A stretch of DNA of 64,000 bases from Flavobacteriaceae bacterium F08102 (GCA_023015935.1 JALKAY010000006.1:1-64000); one strand, 5' to 3'. Positions 37,008 to 49,096 are shown, numbered from the stretch's first letter. Notes: generated by a model from the letters alone, not told the origin. Numbers and translations: made by a program.

Positions 37008-39719
37008 ATGGAGAGAATACGAACATTCGCGTGTATAATTAGTTTTGGATTGATTCAATTTGCTGGGATTGCCCAAAATGGGAAGTTGTGGACGGTACAA
37101 AATGAATTAAATACACTGAACGAAGTAATCGCATATCCATCCAAGGTGTCTAAACAGCAAGTGGTCGAGTTAAATACGGCTGCTTTTCAACGGAAATTAT
37201 TATTACAGAAACCCAACGAATCAACGGAGATTGAATTTCCTAATCCGAATGGTACGCAGACGGTCTATAAGGTTAAGGCCTCTAATGTAATGCACCCTAA
37301 CTTAGCGAAAAAATTCCCAACTATTAAAACCTATAGAGGGGTATCGACTGATGGTAAAAATCGCGTGGTTAATTTTACTGTGAGTCCGCATGGATTATTC
37401 GCTTCGATTCACAGTCCAGAAGCACCAACAGTGTATATTGATCCACTGACTAAAGATCATGAGAATTATCGCGTATACCTTAAAAAAGACGCTAAGAGCA
37501 ATCGGGCATTTGAATGTGAAGTCCGTGATATAGTGGATAAAAAAAGTCAAAAAACCGCTGAGGTGGTATCTGCAAAAGACTTAAAACTTCGCACCTTTAG
37601 GCTTGCCTTAGCCACTACCGAAGAATATTCAACGTTTCAGGTGGATCAAGCAGGGGTTGGAGTGGGAAGTACGAGGACTGATTCAATCACGGCAGTCATG
37701 TCAGCAATCACTGTTACGATGATGCGAGTTAACGCAATTTTTGAACGAGATTTGGCAATTACCATGCAGTTGGTTCCCAATAATGATCAGTTGATTTTTT
37801 TAAAGACTGATCCTGGCAATGATCCATATACAAATTCGAATGGGTCGGCGATGTTGACTGAAAATCAAACGGCTATTGATAATATAATTCAACCAGCCAA
37901 TTACGATATTGGCCATGTGTTTAGTACAGCAGGTGGTGGGGTGGCACTGAAATCAACTCCGTGTACGGCCAATAAAGCAGGTGGAGTAACCGGAACAACT
38001 TCGCCCATAGGAGATCCTTTTGATGTCGATTACGTTGCACACGAAATGGGGCATCAGTTTGGAGCCAATCATACCTTTAATGGAACTTCAAAAAACTGTA
38101 GTGGAACAAATAGGAATAATGCAACTGCCGTAGAGCCGGGTAGTGGTTCAACCATTATGGGGTATGCAGGGTTGTGTTATCCTCAAAACGTACAGAGTAG
38201 CAGTGATGATTATTTTCACAGTGTAAGTATTTCAGAAATTTTTAAAAATATCACAACCGGAAATAGTCAGTGTGCACAAGTTACTAATTTTGTTGGAAAT
38301 CAGCATGTTCCGGTTGCAAATGCGGGGCCTGATTATGTGATTCCTAGGTCAACTCCCTTTATGTTGACGGGGTCTGGAACAGATGCGGATAACGATATTT
38401 TAACCTATACTTGGGAGCAAATTGACAATGAAGTTTCGGGGATAAGTATTCCTCCTTCAGTAACGCAAACGGTCGGAGCTGTATTTAGATCAAGTCCCCC
38501 AACCGTATCTAATACACGGTATTTTCCAGATTTATTTTCCGTTTTGAGTGGGGCAACCACAACTTGGGAAGTATTACCGAATGTAGCGAGAACTATAAAT
38601 TTTGCTTTAACCGTGCGAGATAATGCTATAGGTGAGGGACAAACTGATGTCGATGAGATGAATTTGACGGTTTCTGGAGGAGCTGGTCCATTTTTAGTAA
38701 CTTCGCAAAATTCTACGGGAATTGTTTGGGAAAAAGGCACCACAGAAACCATAACATGGGATGTGGCTGGAACAACGGCAAATGGAGTAAATGTGAGTCA
38801 TGTCGAAATCTTGTTGTCTATTGATGGTGGTCTAAGTTTTCAAACTGTATTGGCGTCAAGTACAGAAAATGACGGATCAGCAGATGTTGTAGTGCCTGAT
38901 TTGCCAACAGGGGATGCAAGGATTATGGTACGTGCCATAGGCAATGTATTTTATGCGGTAAATTCTAAACCTTTTTCAATTGGTTCATTCGAAACAACCT
39001 GTGAGTCCAAAGCAAGTTCTGATGTTCCTTTGGCAATTCCAGATAATAATTTAGTTGGGGTGACCTCTTCAATTACGATGACTGAAGATTTTTTAATAAG
39101 TGATGTAAATGTAATCGTAGAAATTACACATACGTGGTTATGGGATCTTCAAGTTTATCTTGTTGCACCGGATGGGACAGAGGTGTTATTATACGATAGG
39201 GGATGTGGGGCAGCTTCTGATCGGAGGCAAAATATTAATGCAACGTTTGACGATGACGCAAGCATGACGATTTGTCTTAATCAAGTCCCAGCGGTTACTG
39301 GATTTACGAAGCCTGTGGAAGCCTTATCAGTTCTAAATGGTAAATCTTCTGTAGGTGATTGGAAGTTAAAAGTAGTTGATAATTCTTCATTTGACACCGG
39401 AACTATTGAAAATTGGAGTTTGTATTTATGTCAGACAAATCAAACAGTGAGCACAGAAGAATTTCACTTTTCAAGCGTACTACTTTACCCGAATCCAGCT
39501 ACGAATGAGGTGAGGATCAAGGCGCAAGCCAATAATAATTCACCTACTGAATTGAGTGTTTATGATCTGCGAGGAAGGTTAATTCTTAGAGAGGAATACA
39601 ATACCACGGGACAACAGATCGATAAAGTGATTAAGCTTGATAGATTAGCAAAAGGTCTTTATTTTGTGAATTTGAAAAAAGGAAAGGCAAAATCAGCCCA
39701 CAAATTGATAGTCCGATAA
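37008..39719 (+). CDS. T9SS-secreted reprolysin-like zinc metalloprotease with P domain
   Basis: A 903-aa secreted protease. Signal peptide (1-22), propeptide-like region (about 30-190), M12B/reprolysin-like catalytic domain (about 195-435) with the extended zinc motif HEMGHQFGANH (H345, H349, H355; E346), then a fibronectin-like/PKD-type stretch (about 440-550). A proprotein-convertase P domain follows (about 665-810; THTWLWDLQVYLVAPDGT), and finally a type A T9SS C-terminal sorting domain (about 825-903; LLYPNPATNEVRI ... GLYFVNLKKGK). It is exported by T9SS and probably released or anchored at the cell surface to degrade extracellular protein. A TAAATTTG box lies at 36988-36995. Confidence 0.92.
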   Translation: MERIRTFACIISFGLIQFAGIAQNGKLWTVQNELNTLNEVIAYPSKVSKQQVVELNTAAFQRKLLLQKPNESTEIEFPNPNGTQTVYKVKASNVMHPNLAKKFPTIKTYRGVSTDGKNRVVNFTVSPHGLFASIHSPEAPTVYIDPLTKDHENYRVYLKKDAKSNRAFECEVRDIVDKKSQKTAEVVSAKDLKLRTFRLALATTEEYSTFQVDQAGVGVGSTRTDSITAVMSAITVTMMRVNAIFERDLAITMQLVPNNDQLIFLKTDPGNDPYTNSNGSAMLTENQTAIDNIIQPANYDIGHVFSTAGGGVALKSTPCTANKAGGVTGTTSPIGDPFDVDYVAHEMGHQFGANHTFNGTSKNCSGTNRNNATAVEPGSGSTIMGYAGLCYPQNVQSSSDDYFHSVSISEIFKNITTGNSQCAQVTNFVGNQHVPVANAGPDYVIPRSTPFMLTGSGTDADNDILTYTWEQIDNEVSGISIPPSVTQTVGAVFRSSPPTVSNTRYFPDLFSVLSGATTTWEVLPNVARTINFALTVRDNAIGEGQTDVDEMNLTVSGGAGPFLVTSQNSTGIVWEKGTTETITWDVAGTTANGVNVSHVEILLSIDGGLSFQTVLASSTENDGSADVVVPDLPTGDARIMVRAIGNVFYAVNSKPFSIGSFETTCESKASSDVPLAIPDNNLVGVTSSITMTEDFLISDVNVIVEITHTWLWDLQVYLVAPDGTEVLLYDRGCGAASDRRQNINATFDDDASMTICLNQVPAVTGFTKPVEALSVLNGKSSVGDWKLKVVDNSSFDTGTIENWSLYLCQTNQTVSTEEFHFSSVLLYPNPATNEVRIKAQANNNSPTELSVYDLRGRLILREEYNTTGQQIDKVIKLDRLAKGLYFVNLKKGKAKSAHKLIVR

Positions 39720-39760
39720 ATTTCCCACCTCTTTTTTAGCAGATATTTACTATGCATGCA

Positions 39761-39788
39761 TTGGAAATTTAAAAAAAATCGTATTTTG
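39761..39788 (+). promoter_or_regulatory. Possible promoter of the TonB receptor-SGNH pair
   Basis: TTG at 39761-39763 and TATTTTG at 39782-39788, an imperfect -7 box, with an 18-bp A-rich spacer, 31 bp before the receptor ATG. Confidence 0.4.
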
Positions 39789-39819
39789 CGGTATTGTTAA
39801 CCTTTTATAAACACGTATA

Positions 39820-42624
39820 ATGAAAAAAATTACTACAGTATTTATCGCGCTTTGCTTTGGTTCGGTGTTGAGCGCACAAACAATTGTTACTGGAAAGGTT
39901 ACTGATGCAAATGGAGAACCCATTCCAGGCGCAAACATTGTTGTGGTTGATGCTACAGTAGGCGCAGCGACAGACTTTGACGGTAATTATACTTTAATGA
40001 TAAATCAAGAGCCTCCATTTAAAATTACAGCTAGTTCAATTGGGTACGAATCTAAAACACAAACGGTTACAGCCAATCCGCAAACAATAAACTTCATTTT
40101 ATTAGAAGGAAATGAATTAGATGAAGTGGTTATTTCGGCTTCAAGAACTCCTGAACGGATTTTTGAATCTCCTGTAACTGTGGAGCGAATGGGTATTAGA
40201 GATATTAAAACTACAGCGTCTTCTGATTTTTATGATGGGTTAGAAAATCTTAAAGGGGTTGATGTAAATACAAATAGTTTAACTTTTAAATCCGTGAATA
40301 CGAGAGGTTTTGCCACCTTTGCCAACAATCGCTTTATGCAATTGGTGGATGGGATGGACAATTCAACACCAGCATTAAATTTTCCGATTGGAAATTTAGT
40401 TGGGATGGTTGAAACTGATGTGTCTAGTGTGGAGCTATTACCAGGTGCATCTTCGGCTTTATACGGTGCAAATGCATTTAATGGAATTCTTTTTATGCGT
40501 AGTAAAAATCCATTTGACCACCAAGGTATAAGTGTTTCTTATAAAACGGGCTATACAGTTCAGGAAGCAGCTGGAACAAATCGTTATAATGATTTTGGTA
40601 TTAGAGCGGCATATAAATTCAGTGAGAAATTTGCTGCCAAAGTGAATTTTGGGTACTTAAAAGGTACAGATTGGGCTGCTACGAGTGAGGTTGATAAAAT
40701 TACCCCAGGAGGTACTCGAGCTAATTTAAATTATGACGGTATCAATGTGTATGGAGATGAGGTTTCTGCAAATTTAAATAGTGTAGCTAAAACTTTAGAA
40801 TCTACGATAAATCCTAATACAGGTACGTTTTATCTACCTGCGGGGGCTAATTCCTTAGTTCCATCCGTAGAAGTGAGTAGAACAGGATACAATGAGAGTG
40901 ACTTAACCACTAATGTGGCTGAAAGTGTAAAAGCAGATTGGGGACTTTATTATCGTCCAATAGAAGGGAATAGTTTAGAATTTTCATATGTTGGGAAGGT
41001 AGGAACAGGATCAACTATTTATCAAGGTACCAATCGGTACTATATAAATGGATTTTTTCAACAACAGCAAAAACTCGAAGTAAAAAATGATAATTTCTTT
41101 GTAAGAGGGTATATCGTTAATGATAGAGCGGGAGACTCATATGATATGGTCTTTACAGGAATCAATATTAATAGAGCTTGGAAAGATGATAGCACTTGGT
41201 TTGGTGAGTATGTAGGTACCTATGTGCAGTCTACCTTAGGAGGAGCTACAGACGCTCAAGCACATGCAGCGGCAAGAGCACAAGCCGAATCCGGTCGTTA
41301 TTTACCAGGGACTCCTGAATTTAAAGCGGCCTTTGAGCGAAGTATTAATGACCCTGACTTGACTACAGGTTCAAAATTTCAAGACGCATCAAAATATTAT
41401 CACGCAGATGCAAATTATAACTTTAGTCATTTATTTGATTTTGCAGACATTCAATTGGGAGGGTCTTACAGAAAATATAGCTTAAACTCATCTGGGACTA
41501 TTTATACTGATTCAGATGGGCCAATTGATTATTCTGAGTACGGGATTTATACGCAAATTCAAAAGAATTTTGAAATTAATGAGCAGGCATCATTAAAATT
41601 AACAGGGTCTGTACGGTATGATAAATCTGAATTTTTTGATGGATTTATTTCTCCTCGAATTTCTGCGGGATTTACGTTGAACAAAAATCATAATATTAGA
41701 GCCTCTGTACAAACTGGATTTAGAAATCCTACTACACAGGATTTGTTTATTGGTTTAGATGCAGGGAGAGCTATTCTAATTGGAGCAGCCCCCGAAAATT
41801 TAGATCGGTATTCAAGAACGTTTGAGGTGAGTGGTCGTGGTCAAGACTTAGGTGTGCCAGCCACCATAACACAAACGGGTGGTGTTGCTTACAATAATTC
41901 GTATACAGTTTCTTCTGTACAGGCCTTAGGGGCTACAGGAAATCCGGCCGTGTTAGAAATTGGTAATTCGTCTTTGGTGAAACCAGAAAAAGTTACTTCA
42001 GGTGAAATAGGGTATCGAGGTAAAATAAAAAGACTCACGATTGATTTTAGTGCCTACTATAATAAATATGAAGATTTTATTTCTCAAGAAGTGGTGATTG
42101 CACCTTATTATGGTACTGTTGGAGATAACTCATTATCCGTGGCTGCCATAGCCAATGGTGATTATCAAGCCTATAGTACATATACAAATTCTGAGGCTCC
42201 AGTGAATTCATATGGTGCTTCGATTGGTTTAGCGACAAAACTATTTGGAAATTTTGAATTAGGAGGAAGTTATACCTATGCAAAATTAGATTTCGATCAC
42301 GAAAAATATCCTGATTTCACGACTAATTTTAATACACCAGAACACAAATTTAAAGCGAGCTTTGGAAATAATGAATTGTTTAAAAATTTTGGATTTAACG
42401 TTTCGTATAGATTTAGTGATGATTATTTCTGGGAAGCAACTTTTGGAAACGGGATTGTGCCTGAATTCCATACCGTTGATGCGCAGATTAACTTGAGAAT
42501 TCCAAGTATGAAATCTACGTTTAAATTAGGAGGAACAAATCTACTAGGTGATGAATATTTTACAGCCTTTGGTACTGGATTTATTGGATCTCAATATTAT
42601 TTATCTTGGACAATTAACAACTAG
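39820..42624 (+). CDS. TonB-dependent outer-membrane receptor
   Basis: A 934-aa receptor: signal peptide (1-19, ending SAQ), carboxypeptidase-regulatory-like domain (about 22-105; VTGKVTDANGEPIPGANIVV), TonB box-like LDEVVISASR (about 106-115), plug (about 120-230; VNTRGFATF, SVELLPGASSALYGANAFNGILFM) and a barrel ending in the last strand YYLSWTINN. It is paired with the SGNH-hydrolase lipoprotein 20 bp downstream. This receptor-plus-lipolytic-lipoprotein arrangement recurs in Flavobacteriia, suggesting uptake of an ester-containing or lipidic substrate. No SusD is present. Confidence 0.92.
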   Translation: MKKITTVFIALCFGSVLSAQTIVTGKVTDANGEPIPGANIVVVDATVGAATDFDGNYTLMINQEPPFKITASSIGYESKTQTVTANPQTINFILLEGNELDEVVISASRTPERIFESPVTVERMGIRDIKTTASSDFYDGLENLKGVDVNTNSLTFKSVNTRGFATFANNRFMQLVDGMDNSTPALNFPIGNLVGMVETDVSSVELLPGASSALYGANAFNGILFMRSKNPFDHQGISVSYKTGYTVQEAAGTNRYNDFGIRAAYKFSEKFAAKVNFGYLKGTDWAATSEVDKITPGGTRANLNYDGINVYGDEVSANLNSVAKTLESTINPNTGTFYLPAGANSLVPSVEVSRTGYNESDLTTNVAESVKADWGLYYRPIEGNSLEFSYVGKVGTGSTIYQGTNRYYINGFFQQQQKLEVKNDNFFVRGYIVNDRAGDSYDMVFTGININRAWKDDSTWFGEYVGTYVQSTLGGATDAQAHAAARAQAESGRYLPGTPEFKAAFERSINDPDLTTGSKFQDASKYYHADANYNFSHLFDFADIQLGGSYRKYSLNSSGTIYTDSDGPIDYSEYGIYTQIQKNFEINEQASLKLTGSVRYDKSEFFDGFISPRISAGFTLNKNHNIRASVQTGFRNPTTQDLFIGLDAGRAILIGAAPENLDRYSRTFEVSGRGQDLGVPATITQTGGVAYNNSYTVSSVQALGATGNPAVLEIGNSSLVKPEKVTSGEIGYRGKIKRLTIDFSAYYNKYEDFISQEVVIAPYYGTVGDNSLSVAAIANGDYQAYSTYTNSEAPVNSYGASIGLATKLFGNFELGGSYTYAKLDFDHEKYPDFTTNFNTPEHKFKASFGNNELFKNFGFNVSYRFSDDYFWEATFGNGIVPEFHTVDAQINLRIPSMKSTFKLGGTNLLGDEYFTAFGTGFIGSQYYLSWTINN

Positions 42625-42644
42625 AAATTAAAAAAAATACATTT

Positions 42645-44225
42645 ATGAATACTAAATATATATGGCTGTTATTAATCCTGTTGGGGTTTGTGGCATGTAA
42701 CGATCCAGAGGATTTCGAAAAATTCCTAGATAACCAACCTGATGAAACGGTTGCACCTGTATTAACTTCAGGTTCAGCAGACTTTTCGAAGTATGTTGCA
42801 GTTGGAGCCTCTTTTACGGCTGGATTCACTGATAATGCCTTGTTTGCTCAAGCGCAATTAAATTCATTCCCCAATACAATTGCAAAGCAATTTGCTAAAA
42901 TTGGTGGAGGTGACTTTAAGCAACCCATGATGAATGGGAATTATGGAGGGCTCACCTATGGTGCGAATCGGGTAACTGATCCAAGACTTGTTTTTGGTGG
43001 AGCTGGGCCTGTTCCTTTAGAGTCTGTTATTGGTCCAGTGACTGTAGCAACTGATTTATTGTCTAATCCTACGGGTCCATTTAATAATTTAGGTGTTCCA
43101 GGCGCAAAGAGTTTTCATTTGACAGCAGCTGGTTATGGAAATTTAAATAATTTTCCAGGAGGGGCTAATCCGTATGCAACTCGTTTAACTGGTTCAACGC
43201 CAGATGCTTCAATTTTAGATTTAGCAATGGCACAAAACCCTACCTTTTTTACCTTGTCTGAAGTTGGAGGAAATGATGTGTTGGGCTATGCAGTGAGTGG
43301 AGGAGATGGTACAAATCCAATTACACCTATCGCAATATTTGATGATGCCTTGAATGAATTGGTAGATGGGTTAACGGCGAATGGAGCAAAAGGAGCTATT
43401 GGGAATATTCCTTATATAACAAGTTTGGCACATTTTACGACAGTTCCATTTAATCCGTTAGATCCGACAAACCCAGATTTTGGACCACAAATTCCAACCT
43501 TAAATGCAACTTTTGCACCATTAAATAATGCCTTTGATTATTTGGGAGTTCCCGAACGAAAAATTTCTTTCGCTGTGGACGCTGCAAGTCCGATACTTAT
43601 TCATGACGAATCCTTAGAAGATATTTTTGTAGATCTTCAAAGTGCGTTGATATTGGGAGGGCTTGATCCAGCAACGGCAACGGTCTTTGCGAATCAATTT
43701 AGACAGTGTCGTCAAGCTACTGCAGAAGATTTAATCGTGTTACCAGCAAGTTCAGTAATAGCAACCGTAAATGAGATGCATTTTCAAGCGTTAGTAGACT
43801 TAGGTGTGCCTCCTCAAACCGCGGGGCAATTATCAGTAAATGGTATTACCTACCCTATGGAAGATAAATGGGTACTTCTCCCTTCAGAACAAGCTGAAAT
43901 TACTGCAGCCACGGATGCGTATAATTTAAGTATACGTGCAGTAGCCAATGAAAAAGGCTTGGCCTTTGTTGATTTAAAATCAAAATTAGTAGAAGCCGCA
44001 ACGAATGGAATTGCCTTTGATGAATTTTCAAACATGAATACGAGTCTAGTTTTTGGAGGTTTAGTGAGTTTAGATGGGATTCATCTGACAGCAAGAGGTT
44101 ATGCTTTAATGGCCAACATTTTTTTACAAGCTATCGATGAAACGTATGGTTCAAACTTTGAAGAAGCAGGTGCTTTGGCTAAAGCAGCTGACTTCCCGAC
44201 CAATTATTCTGTGAATTTGCCATAG
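42645..44225 (+). CDS. SGNH/GDSL-type hydrolase lipoprotein
   Basis: A 526-aa lipoprotein (lipobox GFVAC, C19, then NDPEDFEKF). The hydrolase domain begins FSKYVAVGASFTAGF (the GDSL block, with GAS in place of GDS), contains SEVGGNDVLGY (block III GxND), and ends DGIHLTARGYALMA with the catalytic D/H pair. It is likely a surface or outer-membrane lipase/esterase working with the receptor upstream. The domain is larger than a minimal SGNH hydrolase owing to a long central insertion. A hairpin terminator follows. Confidence 0.85.
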   Translation: MNTKYIWLLLILLGFVACNDPEDFEKFLDNQPDETVAPVLTSGSADFSKYVAVGASFTAGFTDNALFAQAQLNSFPNTIAKQFAKIGGGDFKQPMMNGNYGGLTYGANRVTDPRLVFGGAGPVPLESVIGPVTVATDLLSNPTGPFNNLGVPGAKSFHLTAAGYGNLNNFPGGANPYATRLTGSTPDASILDLAMAQNPTFFTLSEVGGNDVLGYAVSGGDGTNPITPIAIFDDALNELVDGLTANGAKGAIGNIPYITSLAHFTTVPFNPLDPTNPDFGPQIPTLNATFAPLNNAFDYLGVPERKISFAVDAASPILIHDESLEDIFVDLQSALILGGLDPATATVFANQFRQCRQATAEDLIVLPASSVIATVNEMHFQALVDLGVPPQTAGQLSVNGITYPMEDKWVLLPSEQAEITAATDAYNLSIRAVANEKGLAFVDLKSKLVEAATNGIAFDEFSNMNTSLVFGGLVSLDGIHLTARGYALMANIFLQAIDETYGSNFEEAGALAKAADFPTNYSVNLP

Positions 44226-44250
44226 TGGAACGTAAATTTTTAAAATAAAA

Positions 44251-44279
44251 GGTCCAGATTTTTTCTGGACTTTTTTTTT
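44251..44279 (+). terminator. Rho-independent terminator
   Basis: GTCCAGA (44252-44258) pairs with TCTGGAC (44264-44270) around a 5-T loop, followed by nine T. It ends the receptor-SGNH unit. Confidence 0.85.
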
Positions 44280-44380
44280 CGTTTAAAGTGAAAACAGTAG
44301 GAGAATATTACGCTTAATTATCCCTTTGATTTTTCGAAAATTTATTCGTCCTAAATCCTTCTGAGTTAAAGAAAAAGATA

Positions 44381-44388
44381 TATATTTG
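44381..44388 (+). promoter_or_regulatory. -7 box and structured leader of atpD
   Basis: TATATTTG matches the -7 consensus 85 bp before the atpD ATG. The transcribed leader would contain small stem-loops (GCG...CGC near 44392-44404; CACTGATGTG near 44414). No matching TTG -33 was found. Confidence 0.5.
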
Positions 44389-44467
44389 CAGCGCGAAAAA
44401 ACGCTTGTATTACACTGATGTGTTGGGCGGAGTATTTCGATTTTAATATTAGCAAATTAATAAATAG

Positions 44468-45982
<1,515 letters not shown>

Positions 45983-46009
45983 TCCTTAATCACCGAATAC
46001 GTACTAATT

Positions 46010-46303
46010 ATGGTTTTAGAAATTGTTACCCCAGAAGCTGTTATATTTAACGCAAAAGTTGATTCTGTGGCAGTTCCTGGTGTTAATGGCGAATTTCAAA
46101 TGTTAGAAGATCACGCTCCAATTGTTTCCTTGTTAAAGGAAGGGAACGTGAAAATACATATGCATTCGCAAGAACATTTTGAGCTAAATGAATTGTCAGG
46201 ACTGCTTAAGCCACATGTTGATGACGATAAAATTTTGATTTTTCCAATTCAATCGGGTACGGTAGAACTCAATGATAATAAGGTGATTATATTAGCCGAT
46301 TAA
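46010..46303 (+). CDS. atpC: F-type ATP synthase epsilon subunit, short form
   Basis: A 97-aa protein beginning LEIVTPEAVIFNAKVDSVAVPGVNGEFQ and containing MLEDHAPIVSLLKEG, the beta-sandwich domain of epsilon that binds gamma and the c-ring. The C-terminal two-helix regulatory domain of E. coli epsilon is absent; the protein ends at the last strand (NKVIILAD). A short epsilon is common in this phylum and cannot give the up-state inhibition. A strong terminator follows. Confidence 0.93.
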   Translation: MVLEIVTPEAVIFNAKVDSVAVPGVNGEFQMLEDHAPIVSLLKEGNVKIHMHSQEHFELNELSGLLKPHVDDDKILIFPIQSGTVELNDNKVIILAD

Positions 46304-46323
46304 TTCAGCTATTGCCTAAAAGA

Positions 46324-46358
46324 AAAGAGAGATTGTGTATAGCAATCTCTTTTTTTTT
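46324..46358 (+). terminator. Rho-independent terminator after atpDC
   Basis: AGAGATTG (46328-46335) pairs with CAATCTCT (46343-46350) around a 7-nt loop, followed by eight T. Confidence 0.9.
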
Positions 46359-46462
46359 GGGGTTGAGGCGATTTTGTTAAAATTAACTTAATCTTAATAG
46401 CATATTTTTTTTACTCCTGTTTTTTGAATAATTTGCGGAAAATAATTTAATCAACCTAATTC

Positions 46463-49015
46463 GTGAATAAAAAAATCCTATCGGTATTGCTGATGGCAAG
46501 TTCATTCTTTGCTTCAGCGCAGCTCCATGTAAAACAACAAGAGAAATCAGCGTATTCAACACCAAATTATCGCCTAGCCGCTAAATTTTCACCTACAAAT
46601 ATTGGAAAGATGGTTCATTCAACGGCGGTTAATCCCATTTGGTTGAAATCAGGAAATCGATTTTGGTATCAATATAAAACAACAGACGGTGCTAATTATT
46701 ATATAGTTGATCCTGATAAACGCACCAAGCGTAAACTTTTTGATAATGCACTTATGGCTAAGTGGTTAACTGAAATCACAAAAGACCCTTATGATGCTCA
46801 AAATTTACCGCGATTTAACTTTGAATTTGTTAATAATGATACGGCAATTCGATTTAGAGTGACCTCAACAGAAGAAGTTGAAGTGGTGGATGAGAAAGAC
46901 GCTAAAAATGAAGTAGAGAATGATTTAAAGAAAAACGATTCCATTAAAAGTAAAAAGGCGCGGCCTAAAAGAAAACCTAAAATGGAAAAGAAAGTTTATT
47001 ATTTAGAGTATAAACTTGGCGATAATAAATTGACCGTTATAAATAATAAGAAAGACGAAACCAAACGAAATAGTTGGGCAAATATCGCTCCAGATAGTAC
47101 CATGGTTGTGTATGCTAAAAATCACAATCTGTATTGGATGGATAAGGAAAATTTTAAGAAAGCCTTAGAAGACCCAAAAGATACGACGATAGTTGAACAC
47201 CAATGGACGACTGACGGGGTAGAGCACTATAGCTATGGTTCGGGAAGACGAGGAGTCACTAATGAAACAAAAGATAGTAATGTAGATAAACGTGTAGGTG
47301 TTCGGGGTATGTGGTCACATGATTCAAAGAAATTTGTTTTACAGCGTACCGATGCTAGAATGCTTAAAGATTTATGGGTAATTAACTCTGTAACAAGAAA
47401 AAGACCTACGTTAGAAACCTATAAATACCACATGCCAGGTGAGCAAGAGTTTAGTAAAACAGAAATTTTGATTTTTGATATAGCGAGTAAATCGAAAATC
47501 AACGTTAAGTTAGACACAACAAAACAACAAAGTGTGGCTGTTTTTGGAGCACCGAGAAATAAGGTAACGTATCCTGGTGATTTTACTCCTTCATTACTGT
47601 TGTCAAAGAAAGGAAAAGTGTATTATAGCACCATTAGTAGAGATCGTAAAAAATATGACATCTGTGTGGCGGATATTGAAACTGGAGAATCTAAGGTGCT
47701 TATTAAGGAACGCTTTAATACGTACATCGAATCACAACCTATGGTTCTGTTCAATAATGAACAAGATATTTTGCATTGGTCTGAAAGAGATGGGTGGGCA
47801 CATATTTACCACTATGCCGCTGACGGTACACTTAAAAGACAACTAACCAAAGGTTCTTTTCACGTTGACGGAATTCAAAAAGTAGATGAGAAAAACGGAT
47901 TGGTTTATTTTACGGCAAGTGGGGTAACCAAAGGTCAGAATCCGTATTACTCACATTTATATCGTATCAATTTGAATGGGTCTGGTATGAAGAATCTTAA
48001 TCCAGGTAACTTTACCTCTTCCGTAAGTATGTCTATGAAGCCGCGATATTTCGTGAGTACTTACAGCCGAGTAGATACAGCACCAATTTCTGAATTAAGA
48101 AATACGAATGGTGACTTAATTATGAAATTAGAAGAAGCTGACCTGAGTCAATTATTTAAAAGTGGGTATAAATTTCCGGAACCATTTACAATGAAGGCAG
48201 ACGATGGAATTACTGATTTGTACGGGGTAATTTACCGTCCGTTTGATTTTGATTCAACGAAGGTGTATCCATTAATTGAGTATGTGTATCCTGGACCTCA
48301 AACAGAAGCAGTAAATACCGCATTCTCTACGGGTATGACGCGTACAGATAGAATGGCACAGTTAGGATTTGTGGTTGTTACCTTAGGGAATAGAGGTGGG
48401 CACCCTGGACGTTCTAAATGGTATCATAATTATGGCTATGGAAATTTAAGAGACTATGGGTTGGCTGATAAAAAGTATGTGGCAGAACAATTGGCTGATA
48501 AATATCCCTATATCGATATTGATAAAGTAGGTATTTTTGGACACTCAGGTGGTGGTTTTATGTCTACCGCAGCCATCTTACAATATCCTGATTTCTTTAA
48601 AGTTGCCGTTTCATCCGCTGGTAACCATGATAATACAATCTATAATAGCTGGTGGAGTGAAACTCATCACGGGGTTAAAGAGGAGTTACAGGCAGATGGA
48701 AGTGTGAAATATTTATATGATATTGATAAAAACCAAGAATTGGCAGCCAATTTAAAAGGAAAGTTGCTGTTAGTTACTGGAGATATTGATAATAATGTAC
48801 ATCCAGGGGCAACCATCCGTATGGCAGATGCATTAATCAAAGCAAATAAACGCTTTGACTTTATGTTAATGCCAGGTCAACGTCATTCGTTTGGAAGGAT
48901 GAGTGAGTATTTTTTCTGGTTAACTGCCGATTATTTTACCAAACATTTGCTCGGAGTAGAACAAACTAGCGTAGATATAATTGAAATGAATCGCGATGTT
49001 CCGAGAGATCGTTAA
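46463..49015 (+). CDS. S9-family serine peptidase (DPP IV / prolyl oligopeptidase type)
   Basis: Translation begins at GTG 46463; 850 aa with signal peptide (1-19, ending FASAQ). An eight-bladed DPP IV-type propeller region (about 40-600) carries a Lys/Glu-rich insertion near 135-170. The alpha/beta-hydrolase domain follows: Ser in GIFGHSGGGFMS (S695), Asp in VTGDIDNNVHP, and His in PGQRHSFG. It is a periplasmic exopeptidase that trims proline-containing oligopeptides and would work with the other secreted proteases in this window. A hairpin terminator lies 50 bp downstream. Confidence 0.9.
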   Translation: MNKKILSVLLMASSFFASAQLHVKQQEKSAYSTPNYRLAAKFSPTNIGKMVHSTAVNPIWLKSGNRFWYQYKTTDGANYYIVDPDKRTKRKLFDNALMAKWLTEITKDPYDAQNLPRFNFEFVNNDTAIRFRVTSTEEVEVVDEKDAKNEVENDLKKNDSIKSKKARPKRKPKMEKKVYYLEYKLGDNKLTVINNKKDETKRNSWANIAPDSTMVVYAKNHNLYWMDKENFKKALEDPKDTTIVEHQWTTDGVEHYSYGSGRRGVTNETKDSNVDKRVGVRGMWSHDSKKFVLQRTDARMLKDLWVINSVTRKRPTLETYKYHMPGEQEFSKTEILIFDIASKSKINVKLDTTKQQSVAVFGAPRNKVTYPGDFTPSLLLSKKGKVYYSTISRDRKKYDICVADIETGESKVLIKERFNTYIESQPMVLFNNEQDILHWSERDGWAHIYHYAADGTLKRQLTKGSFHVDGIQKVDEKNGLVYFTASGVTKGQNPYYSHLYRINLNGSGMKNLNPGNFTSSVSMSMKPRYFVSTYSRVDTAPISELRNTNGDLIMKLEEADLSQLFKSGYKFPEPFTMKADDGITDLYGVIYRPFDFDSTKVYPLIEYVYPGPQTEAVNTAFSTGMTRTDRMAQLGFVVVTLGNRGGHPGRSKWYHNYGYGNLRDYGLADKKYVAEQLADKYPYIDIDKVGIFGHSGGGFMSTAAILQYPDFFKVAVSSAGNHDNTIYNSWWSETHHGVKEELQADGSVKYLYDIDKNQELAANLKGKLLLVTGDIDNNVHPGATIRMADALIKANKRFDFMLMPGQRHSFGRMSEYFFWLTADYFTKHLLGVEQTSVDIIEMNRDVPRDR

Positions 49016-49064
49016 TTGATTTAAACGAAGGATATCGATAGGAGTATCCGCATTAAATTTAAAA

Positions 49065-49096
49065 AAAAAACCAGTGTTTAAAAGCACTGGTTTTTT
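49065..49096 (+). terminator. Rho-independent terminator after the S9 peptidase
   Basis: CCAGTG (49071-49076) pairs with CACTGG (49085-49090) around an 8-nt loop. A 10-A run precedes it and six T follow, so it may act on both strands. Confidence 0.8.

Noticed and set aside
37008-39719. Gingipain-like (C25) assignment for the T9SS protease
   Set aside because: It carries the HExxHxxGxxH zinc motif, so it is a metalloprotease; only the protein at 8870-11095 has the C25 dyad.
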